This document shows positions 24,747 through 31,873 of a stretch of 50,001 nucleotides of DNA, piece by piece; within the stretch, counting starts at the first letter, position 1, and every line of letters begins with the position of its first letter. Location: assembly GCA_000431315.1 (NCBI GenBank), contig HF989722.1, positions 53,983-103,983 of the forward strand, given 5' to 3'. The notes under the pieces were generated by a model. The model was not told the DNA's origin and ran no database searches. It saw nothing but the letters and a program-made list of their open reading frames with translations. The position numbers and the translations under genes were made by a program. The stretch comes from Brachyspira sp. CAG:484 (lineage in GTDB: Bacteria > Cyanobacteriota > Vampirovibrionia > Gastranaerophilales > Gastranaerophilaceae).

Positions 24747-25837
24747 GACTTTTTATAATAATATTTTGTATAAATATAAAACGGCTCAATTGTTGTAAGC
24801 AGGTATTTATTGTGTAAGTATTGTTCTTGTATGGTTTTAGCACGCTTTTTCATGAATTTTATATACCTGTAATAGAACCATTTAAGAAATGAAGTTATAA
24901 TATCTGATTTTATTTTATAATAATCCTGCTTTACAGCTTTCACATCAATATTTTCTCTTCCATATTTTTGAAAACATGATTTGAAAAGATATTCTTCCCA
25001 GAACATATCTGAATATTCAATATCGTTAACAGGAGTTTTATTGATTTTAAGCTTATTAATATCAAATGTTTCAATTGGAATATTCCAATTATTCTGCCCG
25101 CTAAAGTGAAAACCAACATCACCAATGTGGGATGTTAAATTTTTATTTGGTAATATTGTATAAGAATTAGGATTATTAATTAGCCAGTATAAAGCTAAAT
25201 TATTTTCCCAACGAGATTCAGAAAAAAAGTCAACGCTCAAAGATCTTTGAAAATCTTTTCTTGATGTTATTTGGTTTAACACAAAAGCTCTATTGCAACT
25301 TCTGCTGTAATAATTATTAGGATAATATTTATACACCAAACCATTATCAGGATATAAGGCGCTACGCCATGTTGCCCAGCCCCAGATATGCCCAATAGGA
25401 ATAAAATGATAATCCTCAAAAGCATATTTATCAGATATTTGATTAAACCCGGAAATGCTTCTTACTTTAGGGTTATCTCTGTATCTGTTTAACATTAATT
25501 CACAAAATTCAAAAAATTGAGCACTTGTCAAAATATCTTCTTCTACTATAATTGCCTCTTTTTCTTGTGAAAAAATCCATTCCAAAGAGCTGCTAATTGC
25601 ATTCTCACAACCGACATTCTTATCTCTGAATAATGTTTTCACCTCACAATCCCAATCAACATTATCAAGGACATATTTTCTAACATTTTCGGTTAGTTCT
25701 TTTTCCCCGGGTTTGTATAACCTTGGACCGTCTGCTGCTATATATAGCCTCTCAGGTCGTGCTGCAGGAATAGGTTCAAATGTTTTTTTAACAACATCCA
25801 GCCGGTTAAATATACAATAAAGTACAGGAGTTTTCAT
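24743..25837 (-). CDS. glycosyltransferase of the HlpA / GT-A nucleotide-diphospho-sugar type
   Basis: 364 residues. Begins TPVLYCIFNRLDVVKKTFEP, then RLYIAADGPR, FRDKNVGCENAISSSLEW and the acidic metal-site motif IIVEEDILTSAQFFEFC. Later GHIWGWATWRSAL and ENNLALYWLINNPN follow the pattern of the HlpA-like family common in LPS and capsule loci. The C-terminus is basic (YYRYIKFMKKRAK). The start codon lies immediately downstream of a short ORF containing an 11-nt poly-G tract. When that tract has 10 or 13 G, the ORF ends exactly in an ATGA overlap with this start. The Shine-Dalgarno here is weak, so coupling could matter. Confidence 0.8.
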   Translation of the reverse strand: MKTPVLYCIFNRLDVVKKTFEPIPAARPERLYIAADGPRLYKPGEKELTENVRKYVLDNVDWDCEVKTLFRDKNVGCENAISSSLEWIFSQEKEAIIVEEDILTSAQFFEFCELMLNRYRDNPKVRSISGFNQISDKYAFEDYHFIPIGHIWGWATWRSALYPDNGLVYKYYPNNYYSRSCNRAFVLNQITSRKDFQRSLSVDFFSESRWENNLALYWLINNPNSYTILPNKNLTSHIGDVGFHFSGQNNWNIPIETFDINKLKINKTPVNDIEYSDMFWEEYLFKSCFQKYGRENIDVKAVKQDYYKIKSDIITSFLKWFYYRYIKFMKKRAKTIQEQYLHNKYLLTTIEPFYIYTKYYYKKS

Positions 25838-25891
25838 AAAACAACCTGCACTTTCTCATAAGTAAAAATATTTCTCTGAAAAGTGTTTAAG

Positions 25892-25966
25892 CTAAGAGCT
25901 GTAAGCAGCCCCCCCCCCCGAAATTGCCACTATCAGAGGGTTTTGTAACTTAATCTTGTAATTCAT
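25892..25966 (-). CDS. proposed leader ORF with poly-G tract upstream of the glycosyltransferase
   Basis: A short ORF starting ATG at 25966, with NPLIVAIS followed directly by the glycine run of the poly-G tract. As sequenced (11 G) it ends after 24 residues at 25892. With 10 or 13 G it would run for about 43 or 44 residues and end at a TGA that overlaps the ATG of the glycosyltransferase at 25837. With 12 G it ends in GCT-TAA. It resembles the leader ORF at 27123-27212. No clear ribosome-binding site is visible, so translation is unproven. Confidence 0.4.
   Translation of the reverse strand: MNYKIKLQNPLIVAISGGGAAYSS
25909..25919 (-). repeat. poly-C tract (11; poly-G on minus strand) upstream of a glycosyltransferase
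   Basis: Eleven C on the plus strand, 72 bp from the start codon of the minus-strand glycosyltransferase. The following plus-strand sequence, GAAATTGCCACTATCAGAGG, is related to that after the tract at 27134. The remaining intergenic sequence (25838-26024) is AT-rich, with TATAAT-like boxes upstream of the tract on the minus strand. Confidence 0.93.
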
Positions 25967-26024
25967 ATTATTATATCTCATATATTTTATCCTATTACGA
26001 AAATTATTAATATGCAATATTTTT

Positions 26025-27026
26025 TCAAAACGAGAGTTTTTTTAAGATTTCTGACCTGTTTTCATCAAGATTATCATATACATTATCTAAATATTTAGGA
26101 TAATTGCAATTTTTGCAGGCATTAATCTTATTTCTATTTCCTTGTAAATGTATTTTCTGCAGTACTTTTAATTTTTCACCATTCCATATATCGTAAATAC
26201 TTTCTTCTTTAATATTACCCAAATCATAGCATTCAGCTTCTAACATACAGCATGGTCTTACCGAACCATCAGCCATTAGCTGCATCGAATAAAAAGGCTG
26301 AGGACAAACTAACACATCTTTCAATGCTGAATCACAGTACATTGTTTGATTATATTTATCTTTTATCGTAGAGTAATCTACCCTGTTTTGAAGCGGAGAA
26401 ATCGCCTGAACAGTAAAAATGTCACATTTATCTTCAAATAATTTTCTCGACAAGGCTTCTTTCTCCGGGGTATTTATTACAATATCCGGAATTTTCAGAC
26501 ACACTTCAACATTATTCCTATTTTCAAATAAGTACTGAAGATTATTTAAAAACTTTTCAAAATCAATATTATATCCGCAAGTACGGGCATAGTCTTCCGC
26601 AGAAATTCCCTGTAGAGAAATCCTGACAGTGTCTAACCCGGTAGAAATAAGCCTTTCAATATTTTCTTCATTTAAAAGCGAACCGTTTGTTATTAAGATA
26701 ACCTTCTCGCTAATATTATGGGCAATTTTCAATATTTCATATATTTCAGGATTGAGCATAGGCTCGCCGATACCGCTAAAAGTAATTGTTTTCAACTTTT
26801 GTCCAAATTGCTTAAAGTCTTTGGCAAATTTTTCAAATAAAGATGCACTTAAAATAAATTTCTGTAAAGATCTTTTAGCTTCAGCAGTAGAATGTATACA
26901 ATATATACATTTGAAGTTACAAGCTCTTATTAATTCTACCTGCATAGAAAAAGGGATACTGAGCGGAATAACATCTTTTAAATAATTACGACTCTTTCTT
27001 TCTATCCAATTAATCTTTTTTGACAT
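26025..27026 (-). CDS. radical SAM/SPASM-type protein
   Basis: 333 residues. Radical SAM cluster motif C36-x3-C40-x2-C43 (ACNFKCIYC), then TFSGIGEPMLNPEI (the GGEP-equivalent) and ITNGSLL. The C-terminal SPASM-like part has DVLVCPQPFYSMQL, GSVRPCCMLEAEC, DLGNIKEESIYDIWNG and ACKNCNYP, giving Cys enough for an auxiliary Fe-S cluster. The N-terminal phrase IPLSIPFSMQVEL recurs in two of the other radical SAM proteins here (IPLRTPF, LPLDTPF), so they are related. Function is unknown; a glycan or nucleotide-sugar modification is inferred from the locus. Its 5' leader carries a long hairpin and a poly-G leader ORF. Confidence 0.85.
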   Translation of the reverse strand: MSKKINWIERKSRNYLKDVIPLSIPFSMQVELIRACNFKCIYCIHSTAEAKRSLQKFILSASLFEKFAKDFKQFGQKLKTITFSGIGEPMLNPEIYEILKIAHNISEKVILITNGSLLNEENIERLISTGLDTVRISLQGISAEDYARTCGYNIDFEKFLNNLQYLFENRNNVEVCLKIPDIVINTPEKEALSRKLFEDKCDIFTVQAISPLQNRVDYSTIKDKYNQTMYCDSALKDVLVCPQPFYSMQLMADGSVRPCCMLEAECYDLGNIKEESIYDIWNGEKLKVLQKIHLQGNRNKINACKNCNYPKYLDNVYDNLDENRSEILKKLSF

Positions 27027-27057
27027 ATAAACCTCACTTTACAAAAATTTGCAGCAC

Positions 27058-27089
27058 AAAACACTGCAATAAAAGTATTGCAGTGTTTT
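27058..27089 (-). promoter_or_regulatory. 14-bp leader hairpin, possible attenuator
   Basis: A perfect 14-bp inverted repeat (AAAACACTGCAATA pairing with TATTGCAGTGTTTT) with a 4-nt loop. It lies 32-63 bp upstream of the radical SAM start at 27026 and between that start and the poly-G tract. The arm ends in TTTT on both strands, so it could act as a weak terminator either way. In the 11-G state the leader ORF would be translated straight through it. Confidence 0.6.
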
Positions 27090-27122
27090 ATATAATTATT
27101 GATTAAAAGCCTTAAATAAGCA

Positions 27123-27212
27123 TTAAGAAGGTGCCCCCCCCCCCCGGAATGGCACTATTACTGGGGTTTGGGAGCATATAATCTTCAAATTATACTGGCG
27201 ACTCAGTTGCAT
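27123..27212 (-). CDS. proposed leader ORF with poly-G tract upstream of the radical SAM gene
   Basis: A short ORF starting ATG at 27212, with TPVIVPFR followed by the glycine run. As sequenced (12 G) it ends after 29 residues, just past the tract. With 11 G it continues for about 43 further codons, through the hairpin at 27058-27089, and stops 25 nt inside the radical SAM gene. With 13 G it stops soon after. Its pattern (LKIICSQTPVIVPF-R-G-G-G) resembles that of the leader at 25966 (KIKLQNPLIVAI-S-G-G-G). No convincing Shine-Dalgarno is seen. Confidence 0.4.
   Translation of the reverse strand: MQLSRQYNLKIICSQTPVIVPFRGGGAPS
27134..27145 (-). repeat. poly-C tract (12; poly-G on minus strand) upstream of radical SAM gene and rfbH
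   Basis: Twelve C on the plus strand in the divergent gap between the minus-strand radical SAM gene and plus-strand rfbH. It is enclosed by a short GTGCC...GGCAC inverted repeat (27131-27135, 27151-27155). The rest of the 265-bp gap is the hairpin at 27058 and, near 27259-27264, a TATAAT likely serving rfbH. Confidence 0.93.
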
Positions 27213-27291
27213 ATGTAAAAAATTATCACAATATATTTCTCATTGCAAGTGTTCATATTATAATTTAATCAAGTTTGAATAAGGGAGTAGT

Positions 27292-28653
27292 ATGGGTATA
27301 TTAACAAATATTATTAGAAATAAAATCAAATTACTTGCAAAATTATATTACAGATTGGAAAAGCCAGATGCAAGAAAAGGAAGTTACATTCCTGTGTCAG
27401 GTAAAGTCCTTGGCGAAGAAGAACTTGAAAATATGCTTGATGCCACATTGGATATGTGGCTGACAACAGGTCGTTTCAATAAACAATTTGAAAAAGACTT
27501 TGCTAAATACCTGGGTTCAAAATATGCTCTTACTACAACTTCAGGTTCAAGTGCAAATTTACTTGCACTTTCAGCATTAACATCACACAAACTTGGTGAA
27601 AAAAGACTTCAAAAAGGAGATGAAGTTATAACTGTAGCAGCAGGATTTCCTACGACTGTTAATCCTATAGTTCAAAACGGACTAGTTCCTGTATTTGTAG
27701 ATGTGGAAATCGGTACTTACAATATTGATGTTAATAAAATAGAAAAATCAATAAGCCCTAAAACTAAAGCTATTTTTATTGCACACACTCTGGGAAACGT
27801 ATTTGACTTGGAACATATAAGAGAAATCTGTGACAAACACAATTTGTGGTTAATAGAAGATAACTGTGATGCTCTCGGAGCAGAATTTAACGGTAAAAAG
27901 ACCGGAACTTACGGACACATAGGCACATACAGCTTTTATCCCGCACACCATATAACAATGGGGGAAGGCGGAGCTGTCTGTACAAATGACACAAATTTAT
28001 ACAGAATTATAAAGTCATATAGAGATTGGGGCAGAGATTGCTGGTGTGAACCCGGGCATGATGATACCTGCAAAAAACGTTTCAGCATGCAGTTAGGGAA
28101 ATTGCCTTTCGGTTATGACCATAAGTACACGTATTCCCATACAGGCTATAATTTAAAAATTACAGACTGGCAGGCTGCCTGCGGACTTGCACAGCTAAGA
28201 AAACTTGACAATTTTATAGAAATCAGAAATCGGAATTTTAATTATTTATACGAAAAACTTAAAGAATTTGAAAAATATTTAATTCTTCCAAACTTAAATG
28301 AAAAAGTAAAACCTTCCTGGTTTGGGTTTCTCATTAGCGTAAAAGCAGATGCACCTTTTAGCAAAATAGAATTTGTAAAATTTCTGGAAGAAAACGGTAT
28401 TGGTACACGTCAGTTATTTGCTGGAAACCTTTTAAGACAGCCTTTGTATACTGATGATGATATTATACTAAGGATTGAAGCTTCAGAAATTTTGCACTCA
28501 AAAGATTTAACCGAAGAAGATTTTAAAAGGCTGCCCAATACGGACTTTATAATGAATGCAACATTCTGGATAGGTGTATATCCGGGTCTGACCCTGAAAG
28601 ATTTAGATTTTATTATTTCTAAAATAAATGAATTTATTAAGAAATATGGTTAG
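27292..28653 (+). CDS. rfbH: CDP-6-deoxy-4-hexulose 3-dehydrase (E1)
   Basis: PMP and [2Fe-2S]-dependent enzyme that removes the 3-hydroxyl of CDP-4-keto-6-deoxyglucose. 453 residues, aminotransferase fold. The usual PLP lysine is replaced by His (FYPAHHITMGEGG, H220), the hallmark of this enzyme. The iron-sulfur motif is exact: C192-x57-C250-x1-C252-x7-C260. This separates it from ColD, which lacks the cluster. SGSSANL, EDNCDALGAEF and the extra loop CWCEPGHDDTC confirm RfbH/AscC/DdhC. A reductase partner (E3, DdhD/AscD-type) is needed in the known systems and is not in the window. Preceded by AGGGAGTAGT and a TATAAT at 27259-27264. Confidence 0.95.
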   Translation: MGILTNIIRNKIKLLAKLYYRLEKPDARKGSYIPVSGKVLGEEELENMLDATLDMWLTTGRFNKQFEKDFAKYLGSKYALTTTSGSSANLLALSALTSHKLGEKRLQKGDEVITVAAGFPTTVNPIVQNGLVPVFVDVEIGTYNIDVNKIEKSISPKTKAIFIAHTLGNVFDLEHIREICDKHNLWLIEDNCDALGAEFNGKKTGTYGHIGTYSFYPAHHITMGEGGAVCTNDTNLYRIIKSYRDWGRDCWCEPGHDDTCKKRFSMQLGKLPFGYDHKYTYSHTGYNLKITDWQAACGLAQLRKLDNFIEIRNRNFNYLYEKLKEFEKYLILPNLNEKVKPSWFGFLISVKADAPFSKIEFVKFLEENGIGTRQLFAGNLLRQPLYTDDDIILRIEASEILHSKDLTEEDFKRLPNTDFIMNATFWIGVYPGLTLKDLDFIISKINEFIKKYG

Positions 28654-28733
28654 TATTATTCTCAATTACTTTACTTGCCATATTGATTATGCTATAAGTA
28701 TACTGACATTTAGAATAATGCTTAGGAGATTAA

Positions 28734-29741
28734 ATGAGAGCAGAGATTAAACCGCGTATTGATTTAAAGCACAGAACAAAATTAGAAGAAGTTATACCTT
28801 TAAGAACCCCGTTTATTATAAACATAGATCCTTCTGACAGGTGTAATTTTCAATGCAAATTTTGTCCTACCGGCGATAGGGAATTAATGAAAAGAACCCC
28901 TGGAAGAAATCATGGTTTAATGGATTTTGATTTATATAAAAAAGTTATTGATGACATATGCAGCTTTGAAGACAAAGTTAAAGTAATTAGGCTTTATAAA
29001 GACGGGGAACCGCTATTAAACCCTCGTTTTCCTGATATGATAAGATATGCAAAAGAAAGCGGCTGCTGTGACAGAGTTGATACTACTACCAACGCAGCAT
29101 TATTAACACCTGAACTCAGCCTTAAGATTATTGATGCCGGGCTTGATAAAATAAATATTTCAATAGAAGGCGTAAAAGATGAACAGTATAAAGAATTTTC
29201 AAGAGCTAATGTGAATTTTAAAAAACTTGTTGAGAACATTGCATTCTTTTATGAACACAAAAAACAATGCGAAATGCTCGTAAAAATAAATGGAGATGTT
29301 ATATCAGAAGAAGATAAACAAACATTTTTAAATACATTTGGTGATATAACAGACGGAATATTTATAGAAAGTATAATGGACTGCTGGCCAACGTTTGAAC
29401 TTGAAAAAGTTGAAGTCAACGAAACCAGAGGAATCTATGACAATAAAATCAAAGAAGTTCTTACCTGTCCGTATGTATTTTACTCATTTGCAGTGAACTC
29501 TGACGGTACAGTAAGCCTGTGTTTCTTAGATTGGAGCAGAAAATTACTAATAGGCGATGCAAAAAAAGAGTCTGTTAAGGATGTTTGGAACAGTAAAGCG
29601 ATGAGAGATTATCAGATGATGTTTTTAAGGGGTGAAAGAAAATCTCATCCAATATGTGCAGAGTGCGGTCAATTGAAACAGGGTGCCCCTGATGATATTG
29701 ATGCCTATGCCGAAGAATTATTAAAGAAATATGAATTATAA
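28734..29741 (+). CDS. radical SAM/SPASM-type protein
   Basis: 335 residues. Cluster motif C37-x3-C41-x2-C44 (RCNFQCKFCPTGD), LYKDGEPLLNPRFPDMI as the SAM-binding GEP region, TTTNAALL, and a SPASM-like end (LTCPYVFYSFAVNSDG, SLCFLDWSRK, DVWNSKAMRDY, PICAECGQLK). Closest in style to the radical SAM genes at 26025 and 30842. Followed by an FkbM-domain protein that starts inside its last codons (11-bp overlap), so the two are coupled. The substrate is unknown: a sugar, lipid carrier or glycan epimerisation, dehydrogenation or deoxygenation is possible. Confidence 0.88.
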   Translation: MRAEIKPRIDLKHRTKLEEVIPLRTPFIINIDPSDRCNFQCKFCPTGDRELMKRTPGRNHGLMDFDLYKKVIDDICSFEDKVKVIRLYKDGEPLLNPRFPDMIRYAKESGCCDRVDTTTNAALLTPELSLKIIDAGLDKINISIEGVKDEQYKEFSRANVNFKKLVENIAFFYEHKKQCEMLVKINGDVISEEDKQTFLNTFGDITDGIFIESIMDCWPTFELEKVEVNETRGIYDNKIKEVLTCPYVFYSFAVNSDGTVSLCFLDWSRKLLIGDAKKESVKDVWNSKAMRDYQMMFLRGERKSHPICAECGQLKQGAPDDIDAYAEELLKKYEL

Positions 29742-30831
29742 AGAAGAACTGCAAAAAATTTATACTAAGGAAATACCTGAATACAGCACAGAATTTTTAA
29801 ACAACAAATTTATCTTATATGGTGCCGGAAGCTTAGGCAGCATGGCTGTAGATTTATTGGAAAAACGCGGTTTAAGACCTGAATACATTGTTGATAAATC
29901 AGCGAAAGGCAACATTAAAGGTATAAAAATTATTTCTCCGGAAGAAATTCCGGATATAGATAAAAAAGAAAAGTTGTTTATAATTTGCATAGCAACTTTA
30001 CCTTATAACAGTATTATTGAATTTCTAAGCAGTATAGGTGTGAAAAATACCATACAATTCTATACTTATGCTTATTTACAATTTCCGGAATTACTTCTAA
30101 ATGGCTGGACTTCATATAATATTACCGAGAACGAAAAAAACGAACTGGAGAGTGTTTGCGAAAGCCTCAAGCACGATGAGTGCTCGTTATGCCATTATCT
30201 TCAATTCCTTTGGTGGAAGCTGCGCGGGATTGAACATATATATGAAGGGTATCCTGTATTAAGCGGTAAAAAATTTTTCGGGAGCCCTGCCATACCTCAA
30301 CTAAGTGATAATGAGATTTTACTGGATGCAGGCTGCCATTACGGACAAACAATAAAATCTTTTATTGAAAAAACTAACAATAAATATGACAAAATATACG
30401 CATTTGAACCAGATGCAGCAAACCTTGAAAAATGTAAGGATAAATTTTATGATGAACGAATTATATATTCTGACAAGGCAATATATAACGAATGTGAAAA
30501 AGTAAAATTTATGACAGGATTAGGGTTTGCATCAAAAATAGATAATAAGGACGGAAATAAAGAAGTTGATGCTATAACCATTGACAGTCTAAATATCAAC
30601 CCGACAATAATAAAACTTCATACAGAAAGTGATGAATTAAAAGGACTGGAAGGTGCAGAACATACAATAGGAAGAAGTCATCCTATATTAATGATTATGG
30701 CAGATCATACGCCGGACAGTTTATATAAAATACCGCAATTTATCACAAAATTAAATGGTTACAAATTATATTTTAATTTGCATGATTATTGCGGTAATAC
30801 TGCAGTATATTATGGGGTACCTAACAAATAA
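29731..30831 (+). CDS. two-domain protein: PglD-like Rossmann domain plus FkbM methyltransferase
   Basis: 366 residues. Residues ~25-125 form a small Rossmann-like domain (FILYGAGSLGSMAVDLLEKR, YIVDKSAKG, ISPEEIPD, FIICIATLPYNSI), like the nucleotide-binding N-domain of PglD-type sugar enzymes. Residues ~195-355 are an FkbM-type SAM-dependent O-methyltransferase: ILLDAGCHYGQTIKSFIE (motif I), YAFEPDAANLEKCK, VDAITIDSL, IIKLHTESDELKGLEGA. It likely O-methylates a sugar. The same N-domain opens the next-but-one and following genes with other catalytic domains. Starts within the preceding radical SAM gene. Confidence 0.88.
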   Translation: MNYKEELQKIYTKEIPEYSTEFLNNKFILYGAGSLGSMAVDLLEKRGLRPEYIVDKSAKGNIKGIKIISPEEIPDIDKKEKLFIICIATLPYNSIIEFLSSIGVKNTIQFYTYAYLQFPELLLNGWTSYNITENEKNELESVCESLKHDECSLCHYLQFLWWKLRGIEHIYEGYPVLSGKKFFGSPAIPQLSDNEILLDAGCHYGQTIKSFIEKTNNKYDKIYAFEPDAANLEKCKDKFYDERIIYSDKAIYNECEKVKFMTGLGFASKIDNKDGNKEVDAITIDSLNINPTIIKLHTESDELKGLEGAEHTIGRSHPILMIMADHTPDSLYKIPQFITKLNGYKLYFNLHDYCGNTAVYYGVPNK

Positions 30832-30841
30832 GGAGAATAAT

Positions 30842-31870
30842 ATGGAAACAAAAGAAAAAAAAGATATAAGGTTAGCTGCTGTAACAGAATATAAAAGGAA
30901 ACGTTTAGCAGATCAGCTGCCTTTGGATACCCCCTTCGGAATAACAGTTTTTACAAACACAACTTGTAATTTACGCTGTGAATTTTGTATATATACTTCA
31001 GAACATATGAAACGGAATGTATACAAACATGATATGACAATGGAAACATTCACAAAATTTATAGATGAATTAAATTTATTTCCTCAAAAAATTAAAGCTT
31101 TACATTTTTGCCCGTGTGGAGAACCTTTATTGTGTAAAGATATAGCAAATATGATCAAATATGCAAAAAAAGCAAATATAGCGGAGAAAATTGACATTTT
31201 AACCAATGGAGTTCTTTTGACACCTGAAATCTCAGACTCACTTGTAGATGCTGGCATCGACTGGATTAGAATTTCACTTAATGGACTTTCTGATGAAGAT
31301 TTTATGCAATACTGTGATAGAAAAGTAGATTTTAATAAATTTGTACAAAATTTAAAATACTTATATGAGCATAAAGGTAATACCAAAATTTATTTAAAAA
31401 TTATGGACTACATGGTTGAAGACCCGGTTAAAAATCGCTTTTTCCATGAAACGTTTGAGCCAATAACTGATATGTTAGCTGTTGAATTTCTACAAAATCA
31501 CCATGATTCAAAGAAAAAAATACAGGGAAATCATGGCTCTATGTTTAACAATGAAGATATAGATAAACAAATTTGTACATTACCTTTCCAAAATGTATAT
31601 GTAATGACAAATGGAGACATTATGCCATGCTGCTACTTGAAGTATGTAATGACAAATGAAATGAAACCATTTGGTAATATTAACAAAGAAACATTATTTG
31701 ATATATGGAATAGTAATAAAGTTAAAAATTTTCAATACAAAATGCTTTGCAATGGCTCAAAGTTTATGGATTATCCTTGTTCGGTTTGTAATGGTCCAAC
31801 TACACTTACACATCCTGAGGATAATTTAGATAACGACAGTGAAAGGTTAAAAGGATATTATAAGGTATAA
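30842..31870 (+). CDS. radical SAM/SPASM-type protein
   Basis: 342 residues from the ATG at 30842, chosen because of the strong AAGGAG ribosome-binding site just upstream; the longer in-frame start at 30755 lies inside the FkbM gene. Cluster motif C42-x3-C46-x2-C49 (TCNLRCEFCIYTS), FCPCGEPLLCKDI, ILTNGVLL, SPASM-like end (QICTLPFQNVYVMTNGD, MPCCYLKYV, GNINKETLFDIWNS, PCSVCNGPTT). The opening LPLDTPFGITVF matches the two other SPASM proteins. It lies 10 bp after the FkbM gene and 3 bp before the next radical SAM gene. Function unknown. Confidence 0.88.
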   Translation: METKEKKDIRLAAVTEYKRKRLADQLPLDTPFGITVFTNTTCNLRCEFCIYTSEHMKRNVYKHDMTMETFTKFIDELNLFPQKIKALHFCPCGEPLLCKDIANMIKYAKKANIAEKIDILTNGVLLTPEISDSLVDAGIDWIRISLNGLSDEDFMQYCDRKVDFNKFVQNLKYLYEHKGNTKIYLKIMDYMVEDPVKNRFFHETFEPITDMLAVEFLQNHHDSKKKIQGNHGSMFNNEDIDKQICTLPFQNVYVMTNGDIMPCCYLKYVMTNEMKPFGNINKETLFDIWNSNKVKNFQYKMLCNGSKFMDYPCSVCNGPTTLTHPEDNLDNDSERLKGYYKV

Positions 31871-31873
31871 AAA

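Noticed and set aside
27292..28653. ColD (GDP-colitose pathway) instead of RfbH
   Set aside because: ColD lacks the iron-sulfur Cys; here the C-x57-C-x1-C-x7-C motif is exact, and rfbF and rfbG are present.
30755..30841. Longer start for the radical SAM gene at 30755
   Set aside because: It lies inside the FkbM coding sequence and adds an unrelated hydrophobic stretch. ATG 30842 has a strong AAGGAG.
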